Shown here one piece after another: positions 15,001-25,892 of a DNA stretch of 64,000 bases. Position numbers and translations under genes: made by a program. Within the stretch, counting starts at the first letter, position 1; each line of letters begins with the position of its first letter. The DNA is from Lepisosteus oculatus. Taxonomy: Eukaryota; Chordata; Actinopteri; Semionotiformes; Lepisosteidae. Location of the stretch: positions 36,336,979 through 36,400,978 of the forward strand of contig NC_090704.1 of the NCBI RefSeq assembly GCF_040954835.1, given 5' to 3'. The notes below the pieces were generated by a model that saw only the letters and a program-made list of their open reading frames with translations, searched no databases and was not told the origin of the DNA.

Positions 15001-17339
15001 TATGGTTTGGGACTCTGAAAGGAAATCAGAGCACCTGAAGGAAACCCATATGAACATGAGAAGAACATCCAGTGGCCCCAGTGCTGTGAGGAAGCAATGC
15101 AAATACTGTGTTGCCATGCCACCCTAATTCAGGAACAAATGATATGTGTGAAAGTTTATGTGTGTTTTTGCTTTAGGTCAAGTGACAGTTACAATTGCAG
15201 ACTCAGTGAAGAAAGCCCTAACGTCTTCTGCACCAGGATTGTAAAGCACCTGTGATTGTGTCCAAAAGAGCAATGCCAGTCTATTGGGGTCCTCTGTGTG
15301 GTGTCTGCTTCAGCAAATCTGCGGGTTTGTTTGCTGTGTGGATTTGTATTGGAAATATGAGGTTGCCTGCAATATTGCTATGCATATGTACTGTAGTATT
15401 ATATTATTCATAAAACATAGACAATGCATAAATTATATGAATAACATACCAAACTGGACTTAAGACTTTTCAGTTCCAGTTTAAAAGCAGAATAGCTGTG
15501 AATGTTATCTTCACCAAAAAAGCTGTAAATATAATTTCTCTTATTTACATTGATCTCTCAATCTCTTTTTCTCAGAAACATTTTTCTTGAAGTTATTCTT
15601 GCCTACAGTAAAGTGGCAATTGCTCCATCTGGAATATTTGAAATAAGGATGGCTAACTAAACAACCCCAAAAAGTGCAATGGGTTTTAACAAATCTATTT
15701 TCATTCTCTGACACAGACCTATCAAAGAAGCCATTACTGCTTTGCCAGAGCTCAGACTCGAGGACCTCATAGGAATATAAGTGCTTTTCAGAGTCAAAGC
15801 AGATAGAAATGTCAGCAGCTCGTGTTTAGGCAGCTGAGAAGGGGAGATTCGGGGATGAATAGGAATTTTAATCCACCATCCAGATTTTTCATGCAAACCT
15901 GTGAATTGTGTTTCAGGAGGCATATATTGTAGGAAAGTCAACCTCTACAGAAAGCATCCTCCACTGGCCTTTGACTGGCTATGAATTAATCAAGATGTCC
16001 CTTATATTATTTGAATCTGCGAGTCTAGCAAAGCCATTTTCAGAGTCTACACTGAAACCATCAAGAGTTTTTGTCCAGACTCAGTTGAAAAATATTGTGT
16101 AATCAGGGTTATTTTTCATACAGTGGTATGAGAAAGATTACAGACAAAGGGCAGCCATTCGGCTCATCTCACACATTTGTTTTTTGGTAGCTAAATGATT
16201 CAAGGGATCTAATTGAGCTTCAACAGCATAGCAGAGCAGCCTGTTCCATCACACCTCATGTTTACCACCAAGAACACGATACAACATTGGCACAGACTTG
16301 ATTGAAATGATGACCAAAGTAAAGCAAAATGCAAAACAAAGCTTAAGATGCCTTTGACCCTGGCAGGCTTTGAGTTCAAATGCTGTTTACATGCAAATTT
16401 TCCATGATTCACAAGGGAACACTTTCCTCTGCTGTATGATTCTCTGATATCTGGTAATTTACCCACAAAAAAGTTGCTTTCAGAGGGATTACCACATGAG
16501 GAGACCATGTGATTCAAGAGCTCACAGCCTGACACACTCACCACATCCAGGTATTGGCTCTGTATCATGAAAGTAGTTAAAGATCCCCACAGAAACAGGC
16601 CCAGTTTCCACTGATAACACAGCAGGGCAGGAATGAATGAATGGATATAAGGAAAGGAACAATGTCAGCAATAAAATATAATTCTGGAAAAACTCAAAAC
16701 TTGGATGGCAATGGGGCCTCTGTCTTATTCCAGACAGGTGTTTCTTTAATTGGTTTAGTGACTTAGATAACTGGAGAAATATAAAACTTCTATTTGGACA
16801 TACAATTTTTGTACCTTAAATCAATATGTTTTTTCTTGGATCATTATAAGAGTTATTTGTCCTAAGTGAGACAATATTTGCTTAATTTAAGGTGTGATCT
16901 TTTGTTGTAATAGATAAACAGAAAACTTGAGATGACAAAATATCTGCATGACTATCATATAAACTCATCGAGTTCCATTTTCTTAAATGGGCTTTCAAAG
17001 GCAAGAATAAATATCTCTTGCTAGAGCGCATTTGTTAAATTAACAGAAGGTATGGTGAGCTATACATGAGAATGGATTTGTTAAAAAGTACAACGTCATT
17101 ACCAAAAATGCCAAAACTGTATATATGCATTGTAGTAACGTATTGGGGCTTCAAAAGCTAAAATTTCTCAGCTGCCATTGCGTCTTCCTTTAAAAACCAC
17201 AACATCAGGGCAGCGCCAGAAGAAAAAGAACACAAGCTTAAACAAATACAGTATAACACCATACAACAAACATACATACCTCAGTGTGAGACTGGATGTC
17301 GTGTGGCTGCTCCACTGCATCTTCAGACGGTTCCATCAT
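1..17339 (-). CDS. unc13d: unc13d (Munc13-4), N-terminal part, cut by left edge
   Basis: Munc13-4 is a Rab27-binding priming factor for lytic granule exocytosis in blood cells. Coding exons in transcript order: 17339-17280, 12428-12384, 10723-10667, 10335-10228, 8279-8220, 7674-7608, 7035-6837, 5975-5931, 5444-5373, 5277-5208, 4829-4725, 3579-3487, 2835-2732, 1805-1688, 97-1 (open). All have AG/GT borders and compatible phases, giving about 433 codons of a family length near 1,090. The N-terminal helical region includes RELLYTILYRVGKPRPHHV. The C2A domain starts at VTVKEAKGILGKDVSGFSDP and runs through TLNPNWNETFILEV and GQDDFLGNVALSLQ. The linker and start of the MUN region follow (HATQNDL, KWVAYSRL, TSIEYHWGQ, KQELAAS). 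These track human UNC13D block by block from memory. The start is taken at MMEPSEDA; the frame stays open upstream. Introns hold repeats listed separately. The MUN domain and C2B lie beyond the window. Confidence 0.93.
609..1276 (-). mobile_element. decayed hAT-like DNA transposon with terminal inverted repeats
   Basis: A perfect 13-bp inverted repeat bounds the segment: ATGTTCCCTCTAA at 609-621 and its reverse complement at 1264-1276. Inside, on the minus strand, a 46-codon frame (843 to 703) starts MSKEVKGVKRKRTASSF and ends at a stop. Its lysine-rich start, SSFK and 'PLREILT' pattern resemble the N-terminus of fish hAT-type transposases; that assignment is from memory. No long transposase frame remains, so this is a dead or internally deleted copy lying in an intron of unc13d. 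Target-site duplications are not clear. Confidence 0.5.
2195..2438. mobile_element. MITE-like element with 12-bp inverted termini and tRNA-like B box
   Basis: ATATTGTAACGC at 2195-2206 is exactly inverted at 2427-2438, enclosing 244 bp that is much more GC-rich than the surrounding unc13d intron. If the element is TGTAACGC to GCGTTACA, it is flanked by ATAT on both sides. On the minus strand the interior contains GGTTCGAGCCC, a good match to the tRNA/SINE B-box (GGTTCGANNCC). A non-autonomous DNA transposon that captured a tRNA-like sequence, or a SINE inside such an element, would both fit. Confidence 0.5.
3805..4440. other. GC-rich structured segment, probably transposon-derived, unclassified
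   Basis: This part of an unc13d intron differs from its AT-rich surroundings. It holds a perfect 16-bp inverted repeat (GGGCGTGTCCAGTGTG at 3817-3832, inverted at 3931-3946). It also has an 11-bp stem (4151-4161 with 4171-4181, 9-nt loop), then a 6-bp stem (4184-4189 with 4195-4200) and a T run at 4205-4212. GCGTCGAC occurs at 4027-4034 and 4363-4370, and a TATATAAATA motif lies near 4422. CTGGACCCCG occurs in two copies. An 86-codon minus frame (4338-4078) covers the middle. I do not recognise the family. Confidence 0.4.
7161..7189. repeat. 29-bp near-perfect AT-rich palindrome
   Basis: AATTTTATAAGATA at 7161-7174 is followed by one central base and then its exact reverse complement at 7176-7189. 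It sits in the unc13d intron between the two C2A exons. It could form a hairpin or mark the remnant of a small palindromic transposon. No function can be read from it. Confidence 0.7.
9359..9650 (+). repeat. CCATCC-type interspersed repeat, copy 1
   Basis: It begins with CCATCC tandems and TTTCTAAC. It then carries the shared blocks 'gagccagagc', 'gggacaccagtcca', 'gcagggca', 'agaagccaattaatctacca', 'tttggactgtgg' and 'gaattgaacccc'. The same ordered blocks recur at 14.8, 18.3, 24.8 and 29.0 kb and inverted at 10.9 and 42.6 kb, which defines a dispersed family in this genome. It lies in an intron of unc13d between the exons at 8220-8279 and 10228-10335. Confidence 0.7.
10860..11102 (-). repeat. 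CCATCC-type interspersed repeat, copy 2 (inverted)
   Basis: Reverse-complement copy of the family. It shows 'ccaaagacatgctgg', 'aggttaattggcttctg', 'ggccctggtgtgagtgtg', 'ccctgtgatggactggcg' and 'gggataggctccgg' in the opposite order to the plus-strand copies. It ends near 'ataaaccggtta' without the CCATCC tandems. It sits in the unc13d intron between exons 10667-10723 and 12384-12428. Confidence 0.7.
12429..17279. other. unc13d intron 1, no exon or gene seen
   Basis: This is the longest intron in the unc13d model, about 4.85 kb. Apart from the repeat at 14815-15124 and a TCAT tandem near 14597 I find no splice-bounded coding block on either strand. The 119-codon minus frame at 16209-16568 and the 94-codon frame at 15657-15941 match no family I know and lack convincing splice sites. 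Human UNC13D has a regulatory ETS/ELF1 element in its first intron; no single equivalent could be picked out here. Confidence 0.5.
14815..15124 (+). repeat. CCATCC-type interspersed repeat, copy 3
   Basis: It contains 'caattcaggatcacaggggagccagag', 'caagcaacaggtgaaaggcagg', 'cccattgcagggcatgcac', 'cacaccagggcaaattttcccag' and 'aagctaattaacctgcc' in the family order. The CCATCC head is worn. It lies in intron 1 of unc13d. The 126-codon frame over it is a by-product of the repeat. Confidence 0.7.
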
Positions 17340-17419
17340 TTTAATGATGGCCAGACCGCCGGTACAGGCACTTAGTTCTTGCGTCTCTTCAGAAAGTTCT
17401 GTAGTTACACAGCCTGTCA

Positions 17420-17445
17420 GGAAACGGAAGTCACTACTTCCTGTG
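17420..17445. promoter_or_regulatory. paired ETS-type motifs just upstream of the unc13d start
   Basis: ACGGAAGT (17424-17431) and ACTTCCTG (17436-17443) form an inverted pair of ETS-family cores about 85-105 bp upstream of the proposed unc13d initiator. ETS factors such as ELF1 and PU.1 drive many blood-cell genes, and human UNC13D is known to depend on an ELF1 site. The motifs are short, so promoter function is an inference. The unc13d transcript start itself is not visible. Confidence 0.35.
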
Positions 17446-18312
17446 CAACAAGTAGTGAAAATTAAACAGCGTAGCTTCTTTATTTGACTGTAAAGCAACC
17501 GCGTCTCCAACAGGGTTGGCAAATGATGGGTCTTCAGTCACCTACTGCTCTCAGGGCTGCAAGATGGCTCTCTAGAACTGTGTTGAGAGGTGAAACTCAT
17601 GCTTGATAACAGTGCTTTTTATCTATATTTCACTACAGAGAAATTTGTATGAATCTTGTTTTTCTAAAACAATGGCATATATCTATAGGTGCAAGACAAT
17701 ATGCTAGCAGGAATTCCTTTTCACTGCAATTTGGGGTGTCATTGGTTTATATCTGCCGATGAAGCAAATGAGATCTAAATGTGTGCTGGGAAAAAATATT
17801 TAAAAGTTACCCTATTGGTCATAGGAAAGATGTCTGCATGCCTTAGACACCTTTGTGGAAAAGTGATGGAACATATTGTGATAATACACAATGCACTACA
17901 ACAAACACAAAAAAGGCAACCATTCATAGTGCTGGTTAGGTCCAGTGGGCATTGTAGGTTCAAATCTGGGCTGCTGTTGATTTGAATCAGTCAGCTGTAA
18001 CAGGGACATTTGGAATAGTGCCAATATCTTAACTAGACAGGCCAGGTGTCACTGTTGCTGGATAGGCTTGGAGTTGGCTGGCATATCACCTTGATGGTCA
18101 CCATGGTGACTTGGAAAATGTGCTATTCATCTGTGTGTGCTATTCATTACATCATTATGTCTGCCTTCCACATGTCAGGTTTGTTCAAGGACAAAGCAGA
18201 ATCTTTTTGACAGATTGCACCCTGCACTTTCAAACTGGGTATAACACTTAACACACACAGCTTATGTTTCTCATTTTTTTATTAGCTGGCACCTTTATCT
18301 ATGGTCTATATA

Positions 18313-18775
18313 GTCCATCCAACCATTCATTTTCTAACCAGGTGGATGCTGCACATTGGTGGTGGTGGAGGGGAGTCCCCATTACCTGTAAAGCGCTTTG
18401 AGTGGAGTGTCCAGAAAAGCGCTATATAAGTGTAAGCAATTATTATTATTATTATTATAACCACTTTATAGGTTGCTGGGGAGCCAGCGCCTATCCCAGA
18501 AATAATGGGTTCAAGGCAGGATATAACCTGAATAGGATGCCAATCCATCGCAGGGCACACACGGACAGAGGCACGAACACAGTCATAATTGGCCAACACC
18601 AGGGCCAATTTTCCCAGAAGCCAAATATCCTACCAATTTACTGCCAATTAACTACCAAAAAACCCATGCAAACACAAGGAGAAAATTCAAACTCCATGCA
18701 GATAGCACTGTTGGTGCAGAATTGAACCCCGGGCCCTAGCTCTGCATAGCAGCAATACTAACCACTGCTATTATC
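18313..18775 (+). repeat. CCATCC-type interspersed repeat, copy 4, interrupted by a SINE
   Basis: It starts 'ccatccaaccattcattttctaacca' and is broken at 18340. It resumes at 18458 with 'taaccactttataggttgctggggagccagcgc' and runs through the usual blocks to 'ttgaaccccgggccctagc' and 'taaccactgc'. The interruption is the SINE fragment at 18341-18457. The intact order of blocks on both sides shows the SINE inserted after the repeat did. Confidence 0.75.
18341..18457 (+). mobile_element. 5'-truncated SINE (3' part of the 5S-derived family) nested in a repeat
   Basis: The fragment contains 'aagcgctttgagtggagtgtccagaaaagcg', 'ctatataagtgtaagcaa' and a TTA-repeat tail. This is the reverse complement of the tail of the SINE at 49361-49876. 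It is flanked by the direct repeat TAACCA at 18335-18340 and 18458-18463, a likely target-site duplication. Only the 3' end is present, as expected for 5'-truncated target-primed insertion. Confidence 0.65.
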
Positions 18776-20379
18776 CCTGACAATCCCTGCCCATTACACA
18801 CCATTGCTTGGGTAACCCTGATCTGCAATCTCTGGACCACTTGGGATCAACCTGTGCTTGAGATTTTGATACTCTCAATATATACATATTCACTTTGGTT
18901 CCCTCTTGTATAATGTTTTTTGCAACACCACATTTTAGTCTATCTGCAAAACACAAAGCACAAGAAGGAAGAGAGTGTGCTGTGATATAATCAGGACTTT
19001 TGAAACATCATTTATATATTTCTGTGGGATGCATTTATCTTACATCTGCCCATTTGTGTTGCTCATGAGTAATTCTGGGAACTCCGAAACTCTTGTGTGA
19101 GGCTCATATAGCAGTGGAAAAAGTGAGTGCAAAAAAACTGTTCTTCTGTGGTATAAGAGAGGCAAACAACAAAGACCGTTCCTAGTACACACTATTGCAT
19201 GATCCACTTTATGTGCATCACATCTTATTTGACTCAAAAAATAAAGATTAATCCAAGAATCAATACAAGTTCATGACAGAGCTACCGACGCTGAAGCACA
19301 GTCTAAGATCTCTGGCAAGATGTTTCTTTAATATGAAAGGAATGGCCACAAAAAGCAAAATCCACTTGAGCAGTGTGTTTTTATAGAACATTGCTTGAAT
19401 CTGATCAAGCTACTTTCCACTTATCCATCAGTTATTGTTCTCTGCCTTCCAAGGTTTCATGAGATCAGCTCAAATAAATGCAGGGGAAGGCGGACCTGTA
19501 CACAGTCTCCTTCAGAAACAGGTCAGAGGCAACCACCATATTTTACAGTATGAGCGGCACCACACCTGCAGTGAAGGTAGGGTTAAGTAGAAGAGTTTTT
19601 TTTGTTGTTTTCCTGAAAGCGTCAAAGGGCACAACAACAAATGATCTTCCAGGTACAACAAAAAAGGAAAGAGACACACTTCAACTGATGTCCTGAAAGG
19701 ATTCTGGGTTTTAATTACACAAGGAAAACAAACAGGCATGCTAAATCTGTCTGTGTGAAATACACTGCTATTTGTCCTATGCAGGACCAACACCTGTAAC
19801 ACAAAAGTTTTGCCATCTAAACATTATTTCTGCCAAATAAGATAGCCCTTTATCATAAGAAATTTAGACGACGTACGCACTTTTAAAGTCTGAAAACAGG
19901 AAACCAGTAAAGCCCTTCCAACACCCAAGTGATGTGAATAAATGATATAGTGCGGGGTAATACTAACTGTAGTACTGACTGAAGAAATTTAGGTAGCTCA
20001 CTGAATTGAGACAGTATGAGCAAGATAAAGCTTGGACATGACCCTCACTAGAACAAACAGATTGAAAGTGGATGGAAAAAAGTATACACTAAAATTGCGG
20101 CTAAATTCAGATTATCTCTGTTCATCTGGTTAATGCTTTATCTGTGAAAATTTACAGATTTATTGTTAAGATGCAATTGATTTATATCAGTATCTGAAAC
20201 AATACACAGTCGCACAGTAAAATACATAGCAGAATGACCGCACTCGGGATACAAAATCAACCAAAAGCAATTTACACACTAATTTATACTACATTGTCAA
20301 ATCAGTGCAGGCAGAGAAACAGAATAAGAAGATTGCAGTGCTACATGCCAGAGAAGTTTAATAAAGAATGCATGTGATG

Positions 20380-20735
20380 TGATCTTCAGTTTGTTTAAAA
20401 TACAGCTGCTAGAATTTTAATCAGTGCTTGTACTACAAGCACACCACTCTGTTTTGGCCTCCCTGCACTTACTGTAAAGTGTAAGATTGATTTTTAAATT
20501 CTTTTTTTTTTTACATCCTGTACAAAGTCCTAAACAATATGACATACACTGTCTCAGTCTTGAGTTATTCAACTCTATGCAAACAGCGTCACTCATTGAA
20601 ATCTACTTTACTGTGGGTCCCCATACACTGGGTGAGAAGACTTTTGCATTTACACAGCTAAACTGCAGAATGCTGTACTATGGCTGCACAAAACTCTCAG
20701 TCTCTTGTCCTTTTTGAAAAGCTTTTTAAAACCAT
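20380..20735 (+). mobile_element. relic of non-LTR retrotransposon ORF2 C-terminus (L2/CR1-like)
   Basis: Broken translation reads a worn 'NTAARIL', then a tract equivalent to 'KIDFKIL' and a late 'LFEKLFKT'. This matches the order seen at the C-terminus of L2/CR1-type reverse transcriptases (QNAAARIL, YRIDFKIL and a final KTxLF). Frameshifts and stops break it, so it is inactive. The family call is from remembered motifs. Confidence 0.4.
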
Positions 20736-21909
20736 ATCTTCTGAGTAGCTGCCCTTACCAGGGCAAAGTACAATATATGCAAACTTTACATTATGTGCAA
20801 GTACATAGGAAAACAAACATGCAAACACAATAAAATAAAATGATGATAAAGCTACTGTAGCTTACAGCTGGAGGGCAATGCAGATGTTGTCCAAAACAAA
20901 ATGTATTCATATTAACCAGATATAGAGAGATCATACATGGTGCAGAAAATACGGTATATATAAAGTGATTAAGCGCAATTAGCAAATAACACTTAGTAGG
21001 TATAATAGATATGCTTTTATGAAGATATCTGAGTAGGAAGCTGTATCAGTGTCCAGGCAGCAAAATAGCAGGAAAAAGGGATTAATTCCACATTCAAAAA
21101 CGGGAAGACAAATGCTGTTGAACCTTCGTCAGGTGTCAGCCATTGTGTTTTATCTTCCATCCTACTCCTCACTATGGAATTAACCACTCGTGGTTACTCA
21201 CAGAATTATCACTGAAATGACCAAATCTGTTTGTAGCGGGCACACTAACATTTCTTACACAGGCTACTTCATGATATGGATGACTATTTGCCATCTACAG
21301 AGTTGATGAACAGGGAATCTGCTGTGAACGTTACAGGCTAGGAGTGTGTGTGGGCACCGTGGGAAGCAATATTAGGGATGTATCTTTAACACCAGGTTGC
21401 ACTTGAGTGTATCAGTCATGAATGATCAATTAATCAATATGATGACAAAAATAATTAAATCAATATCCAAAATTCATATACTCTATTGATCTGAAACCAT
21501 TCATGCATAAATAGAATTATGTTTCTTTTGATTCTCAGCACAGTATGTCTGATTTTCATGAGAGTGGGATGATAAGGGAAGTGGTATTTCCCAAAATAGC
21601 ATTCTTTCTCAGACACAACAGTTCAGTGCTCAATTGTGTGTGATCTGCTACCAACCTCCTCTGACGAGTGGGTCTTCTCTGTCCTGGTGCTTAAGAGCTG
21701 TCTGTCTGCTGGATTCAGTTCCAACTGGGCTTTTAATTGCCGAGGCTTGTTGAATTGCTCACTGAACTACTTTCCTAACTGCTGACTTGTTTACATTATA
21801 ATGGCCTAAAAAAGAAAGTTTTAATTAACAAATCAACCTTCGCATTACCTGCACTGTACTAAGTTGGTATATATCTCACCTGAGGACGGTCCTACCAAGT
21901 GTTATGGAA

Positions 21910-22460
21910 AGTTATAGTTTCTGCATCATAGAGCTTGCCAAGAGATCCCATAGGACTCTGTGTTGGGCCCACTCCTCTCCTCTCTGGATACCTGCTCATT
22001 TTGCATCATCATACCCTCACATAGCTTCTCATATCTTTGCTCAGTTATTTCTATACCAAACTTGATCAGTCTTTCCCACCCTCTGGCACACAGGTCTTCT
22101 CCTAGATCACAGTACATCTAGTAGACAATTCTTCCTGGATGACTAGTTAAATCTGTCCAAGACTGATCTAATTCAAATTTAAGCTATGCCTTCACTTAAT
22201 TGTGAGCTGTCTATAATATATCCTAAGCACAGCTCACCTGAATTCAAGACTGCTATGAAACCTGGTGCTGATGTAGTTCACACACTACATCTCATTTGTG
22301 ATTCAGTCCTGCAGATTCCTCCTGTACAACATCCGGATGATCAGTGCATAGCTAATTACTTACTCAACGCATCTCGTCCAGGTATGTTTCATACCAGGGC
22401 AAGACTGCAGCAGGCCATTCCTGCTCATACAGAATGCTGCAGCCTACCTAATGTTTAAGT
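21910..22460 (+). mobile_element. relic of non-LTR retrotransposon reverse transcriptase (L2-like)
   Basis: A stretch translating to 'DSVLGPLLSSL' matches the conserved 'GVPQGSVLGPLLFSLY' block of LINE reverse transcriptases. It is followed by a decayed region equivalent to 'WM..NFLQLN.DKTE' and, near 22430, 'IQNAAAYLM' (cf. VQNAAARLL). Stops occur in every frame. It lies about 1.2 kb from the C-terminal relic at 20380-20735, but the order is reversed, so the two are probably separate insertions. Confidence 0.45.
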
Positions 22461-24817
22461 CATACCTTTCTGACAACAGTTTGTTAGCCTTGATGATTTT
22501 AAATCAGTTAAATTGTATTGTATATCTTCAAGACATTTGCTTAGTGTTGAATGTGCAGCTTGAGGTTTTCGTGATGTATGCAGGTAGATCTGAGTATTAT
22601 CATCATAACAGCAGAAGTCAACACCATATTTTCCGATAACCTAGCCTAAATGCAGCATGCAAATATTTAACATGTAAGGGTTTAAGATTGAGCCCTAAGG
22701 AATTCCAGACAGCATTTAGCTAGTGCAACATCCTAACACTCCATTAATGCAGTGGTTAGTGTTCTTTTGTTTTTGATTGATTGATACTTTACGCTAATGT
22801 TGCATATGCCCTTTGCATCTTGACCAGATGCAATTGTATGTCTCTTTTAAATTAAAGCATTCCCGATTGAACGTGACCAACTCCGCAAATTCCAGACGCC
22901 TGGCCATTGACTACAATATTACCACAGGAAAGCAATTTTAAAACCTGACTTCTGGTGTAGGGTTAATGTTCATTTCAAACCTCATGAATGGAGCTCCAAA
23001 GGAGATTAGTTGAGAAATGACTCCAATCCGAGAAAAGACTGGATCATAGTGGACTGTGCCCAGAAAATCCTGTTGATCTTAAGGGCAAGAGAAATGTACT
23101 GTTATTGCTATGCAATGATGTTCCATGCAAATGTTTGCACTAAGTAGCACATGCAAGATTATAATCTATCGAACCAGTCTCATTATCGCCCACTATGCCT
23201 GTGTGGTTGTGTAACCTCTATTCATTTGACATGAATGGGTGAAACACCAGCTTGCAAAACTCCTGTTTTTTGCCTACTTTGATATTGCACCTTCTTCTTG
23301 TGCAGCACATTCCCTCTAAAAGAGAACAAAATATCAAGCTGCTTCTGGTTTTGTACCTCATGTACACAGCATAGTGTGGTTGAAGCTTCTCAGTAAACAG
23401 AGTACTCTAGATGCTGGCTGATGAGGCAATGCCCACTGTGTGATAGAGCTGACAGATGACTGGGAAAACACAGCTTTCGATTAAAGTAATCATCCTTTTC
23501 CCCCCACAGTCACATGAAATTCTACCATCAGAAGGAAAAAAAAAGACGTCCTGGTTCTCCTGCTTAAAGCAGATTAACTTTGACCTAGGGATTCACTGTT
23601 GAGTGCACTAACCTTTCAAATGAAATGTAAAGACATCAAGATGTAAAAGAGAAGTTTCCAAGCCACTCAAACACCAGGGGCCTTTATCCAGAGTGCAGTG
23701 TGAGTGTGATAAGGGGTGTAAGGGTAGTGTGCCCTTACCCTGCTTTTTGGACTGAGGAAATGCAGTGGAAACAGAGGAGCAAAGCTGAACCACGGGTGCT
23801 ATAGAGGAAGATATTTCCTGTGCCAATAAGCCAAGCTGAATATCAACTGGCAACTGTCTGTTGTTAACAGTTTAATGCCCTGTCCTGGCTGGAGGTTTCC
23901 AGTGATGCACACATATCTAGCTTCTCATACGGTCAATTCCTGCATCTTCCCTTGCAATTCAGTTAAAGGACGTGAGGTTAAGGAGAAAAAAAAAATTAAA
24001 TAGCACAGCCTACCCATTTGTTTTAAAAACCCTTGGCAAAAAGTTCACAGGTTCTAAAGCGACTCTGCAAGAACTTGTGCTTTAACTTGCACTGTAGAAC
24101 TGATCAGCTCATGTCACAGATCTTGATCTACAGCCCCAACTCGCCCATATTTCAGATAGCATGCTTTGGAGAGAGATATGTGAGTAAAAAAAGAAAATCC
24201 ACATTCTGGCTTAGACACTTCATGCTTTTGAATCCTTCGATCAGGTCTCCAGCAAACTGGCACTAATATGGTGCCAAGGAGGACCTGGCCTTTTCTACAG
24301 TAAATGTTAAAGAAATTTGAAAGTAGGTCCCCCCACATGGTGTTGGAAATGAACTTGCAAAATGTAATAAATGTAAACTCTAATAAGTGCAACTCCCCCC
24401 CCAAAATATTTTATGGTCTCACCCATCACCAAAATATCATGCTGGTCCAGCTACAGTGCCCTAACTAATGCCTGTAAGATCTGTGATAAGAGCAGCTGAC
24501 ATTCTCTCGAAGCAATTTTTAATCTTCTCACAACATGAAGACCATATGTGAACACAGCCCACTGCTCTGTCCTTCTTCCTCAGCTCAGTGCTTCTGTATC
24601 CTGTCAGTTGTGTGTTTCAACACCTCCCAGGGCACTTCTGCTTTTAGGGTCAGCTGAGAGCAGGAGGCAGGGCCCAGTCACAAGTTTGTAGTTGAAAGAG
24701 CAGACAGTCAAGCGCAGTCACTGCTCCAGAGCAGGCTTCCCACACAATTCCAGCAGCACTCCAGGTGAATCTAGACTACGGATCTGAACAAGCTCCTTTC
24801 TTGGATGAGCCACTTGG

Positions 24818-24975
24818 TTATTCCATCTATCCATCTTTTAAAAGTTTCTTCCAAGTCACGGTCATAGGGGAGCCAGAACCTATAACAACAAGTAATAGGC
24901 AAAAGGCGGGATACACCCTGGAAGGGACGCCAGTCCATCGTTGGGAACACACACGGACACGCACACAGCTGCTCA
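24818..24975 (+). repeat. CCATCC-type interspersed repeat, copy 5 (5' part only)
   Basis: It begins 'ccatctatccatcttttaaa' and carries 'ggtcataggggagccagaacctat', 'aataggcaaaaggcgggatacaccctgg' and 'gggacgccagtccatcg'. It stops after the 'acacacggacacgcacac' block. The 3' half of the family consensus is missing. Confidence 0.7.
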
Positions 24976-25892
24976 GTTATCCCAATACTGCTCAATTTAA
25001 AGTGTGAATAACTTCAAGACATGTCATTCTAACCTGGCCTGAGAAAATGCATACAGAAGCACAACCCTTTTAAGCCACAATTAAATTCCATTTCTGAAAA
25101 CCCAGGCATACTGAAAAAAACATTGTTACTGAATATCCAACACAAATTTACAACAAATTTAAGTTTAATCTGTAGTATTTTCTGCACCTATTTCTAAATG
25201 AAAATGTACAAAATGTACATTGGTGTCCTCTGGTGGTCAAACATTAATTTGGGTCTTTGCTTCTGTGATACTGTATCAATGTTCTCATGACTGTCACTTC
25301 TTCTGATGATGCAGAGCTTCAGATGGTCACTTGGGCAAAGTGAATGAAAAAAGATTTCCCGTGCCTAATAATTTTAACTTCTTTAACAATGACCATTTTT
25401 ATAGCTTTTTTAATTCTCAATGCCTATGTACTTTAAATGTAAAGCTTTAAACCAGTTTTAAACAGCACAGTTGGGACCAAGAGTTTCACAATACACCAAT
25501 CTATACACCCCCAGAATTTCCTTCTCCTGGCAACTACCACAGAAGAATGTGTCTTTATAAACAGTGCTGTTATTTTTCCAAAACACCTTTTCAAATAAAT
25601 CCATTCTATAACACTTGCTTCAGAATAATACACTAAACTTTAAGAGTTCTGTAAATGCAAGACACCATTTTGTATTAACGCAACCTCTGCAAGTGCAGTT
25701 GTTTTCCAGGTCCTTATGCCAGTACTTGAGCTTTCCACCCACTTCACCAGAGCTTTTGCCCTTATGTTCAGTGTTACACCCACAGGCTAATATCTCCTAA
25801 AAGATTTGCTTTGGATTTAGTCTCTACAGCCCAGGAGGACTGAAGTACTGCTGTGAATTCCAGCTTAGTGCGCCTAAAACAGGTTTTGCTGC

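Larger units (their letters stand above)
17340..25892. other. gene-poor intergenic region between unc13d and the zinc-finger gene
   Basis: I find no splice-bounded coding block on either strand here. It contains, listed separately, two worn LINE fragments, a SINE nested in another repeat and one more CCATCC copy. The other 60-100-codon frames look like chance frames or read through repeats. An ATTAAA on the minus strand at 25414-25409 is a possible poly(A) signal for the zinc-finger gene ending at 25893. Confidence 0.55.

Noticed and set aside
14658-15038. 126-codon plus-strand frame as a gene
   Set aside because: Most of it is the CCATCC-type repeat at 14815-15124; similar frames appear over other copies.
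16209-16568. 119-codon minus-strand frame
   Set aside because: No family resemblance, no supporting splice sites, and it lies within unc13d intron 1.
22186-22458. 90-codon plus-strand frame as a gene
   Set aside because: It runs through a decayed LINE reverse-transcriptase relic and is better explained as repeat debris.
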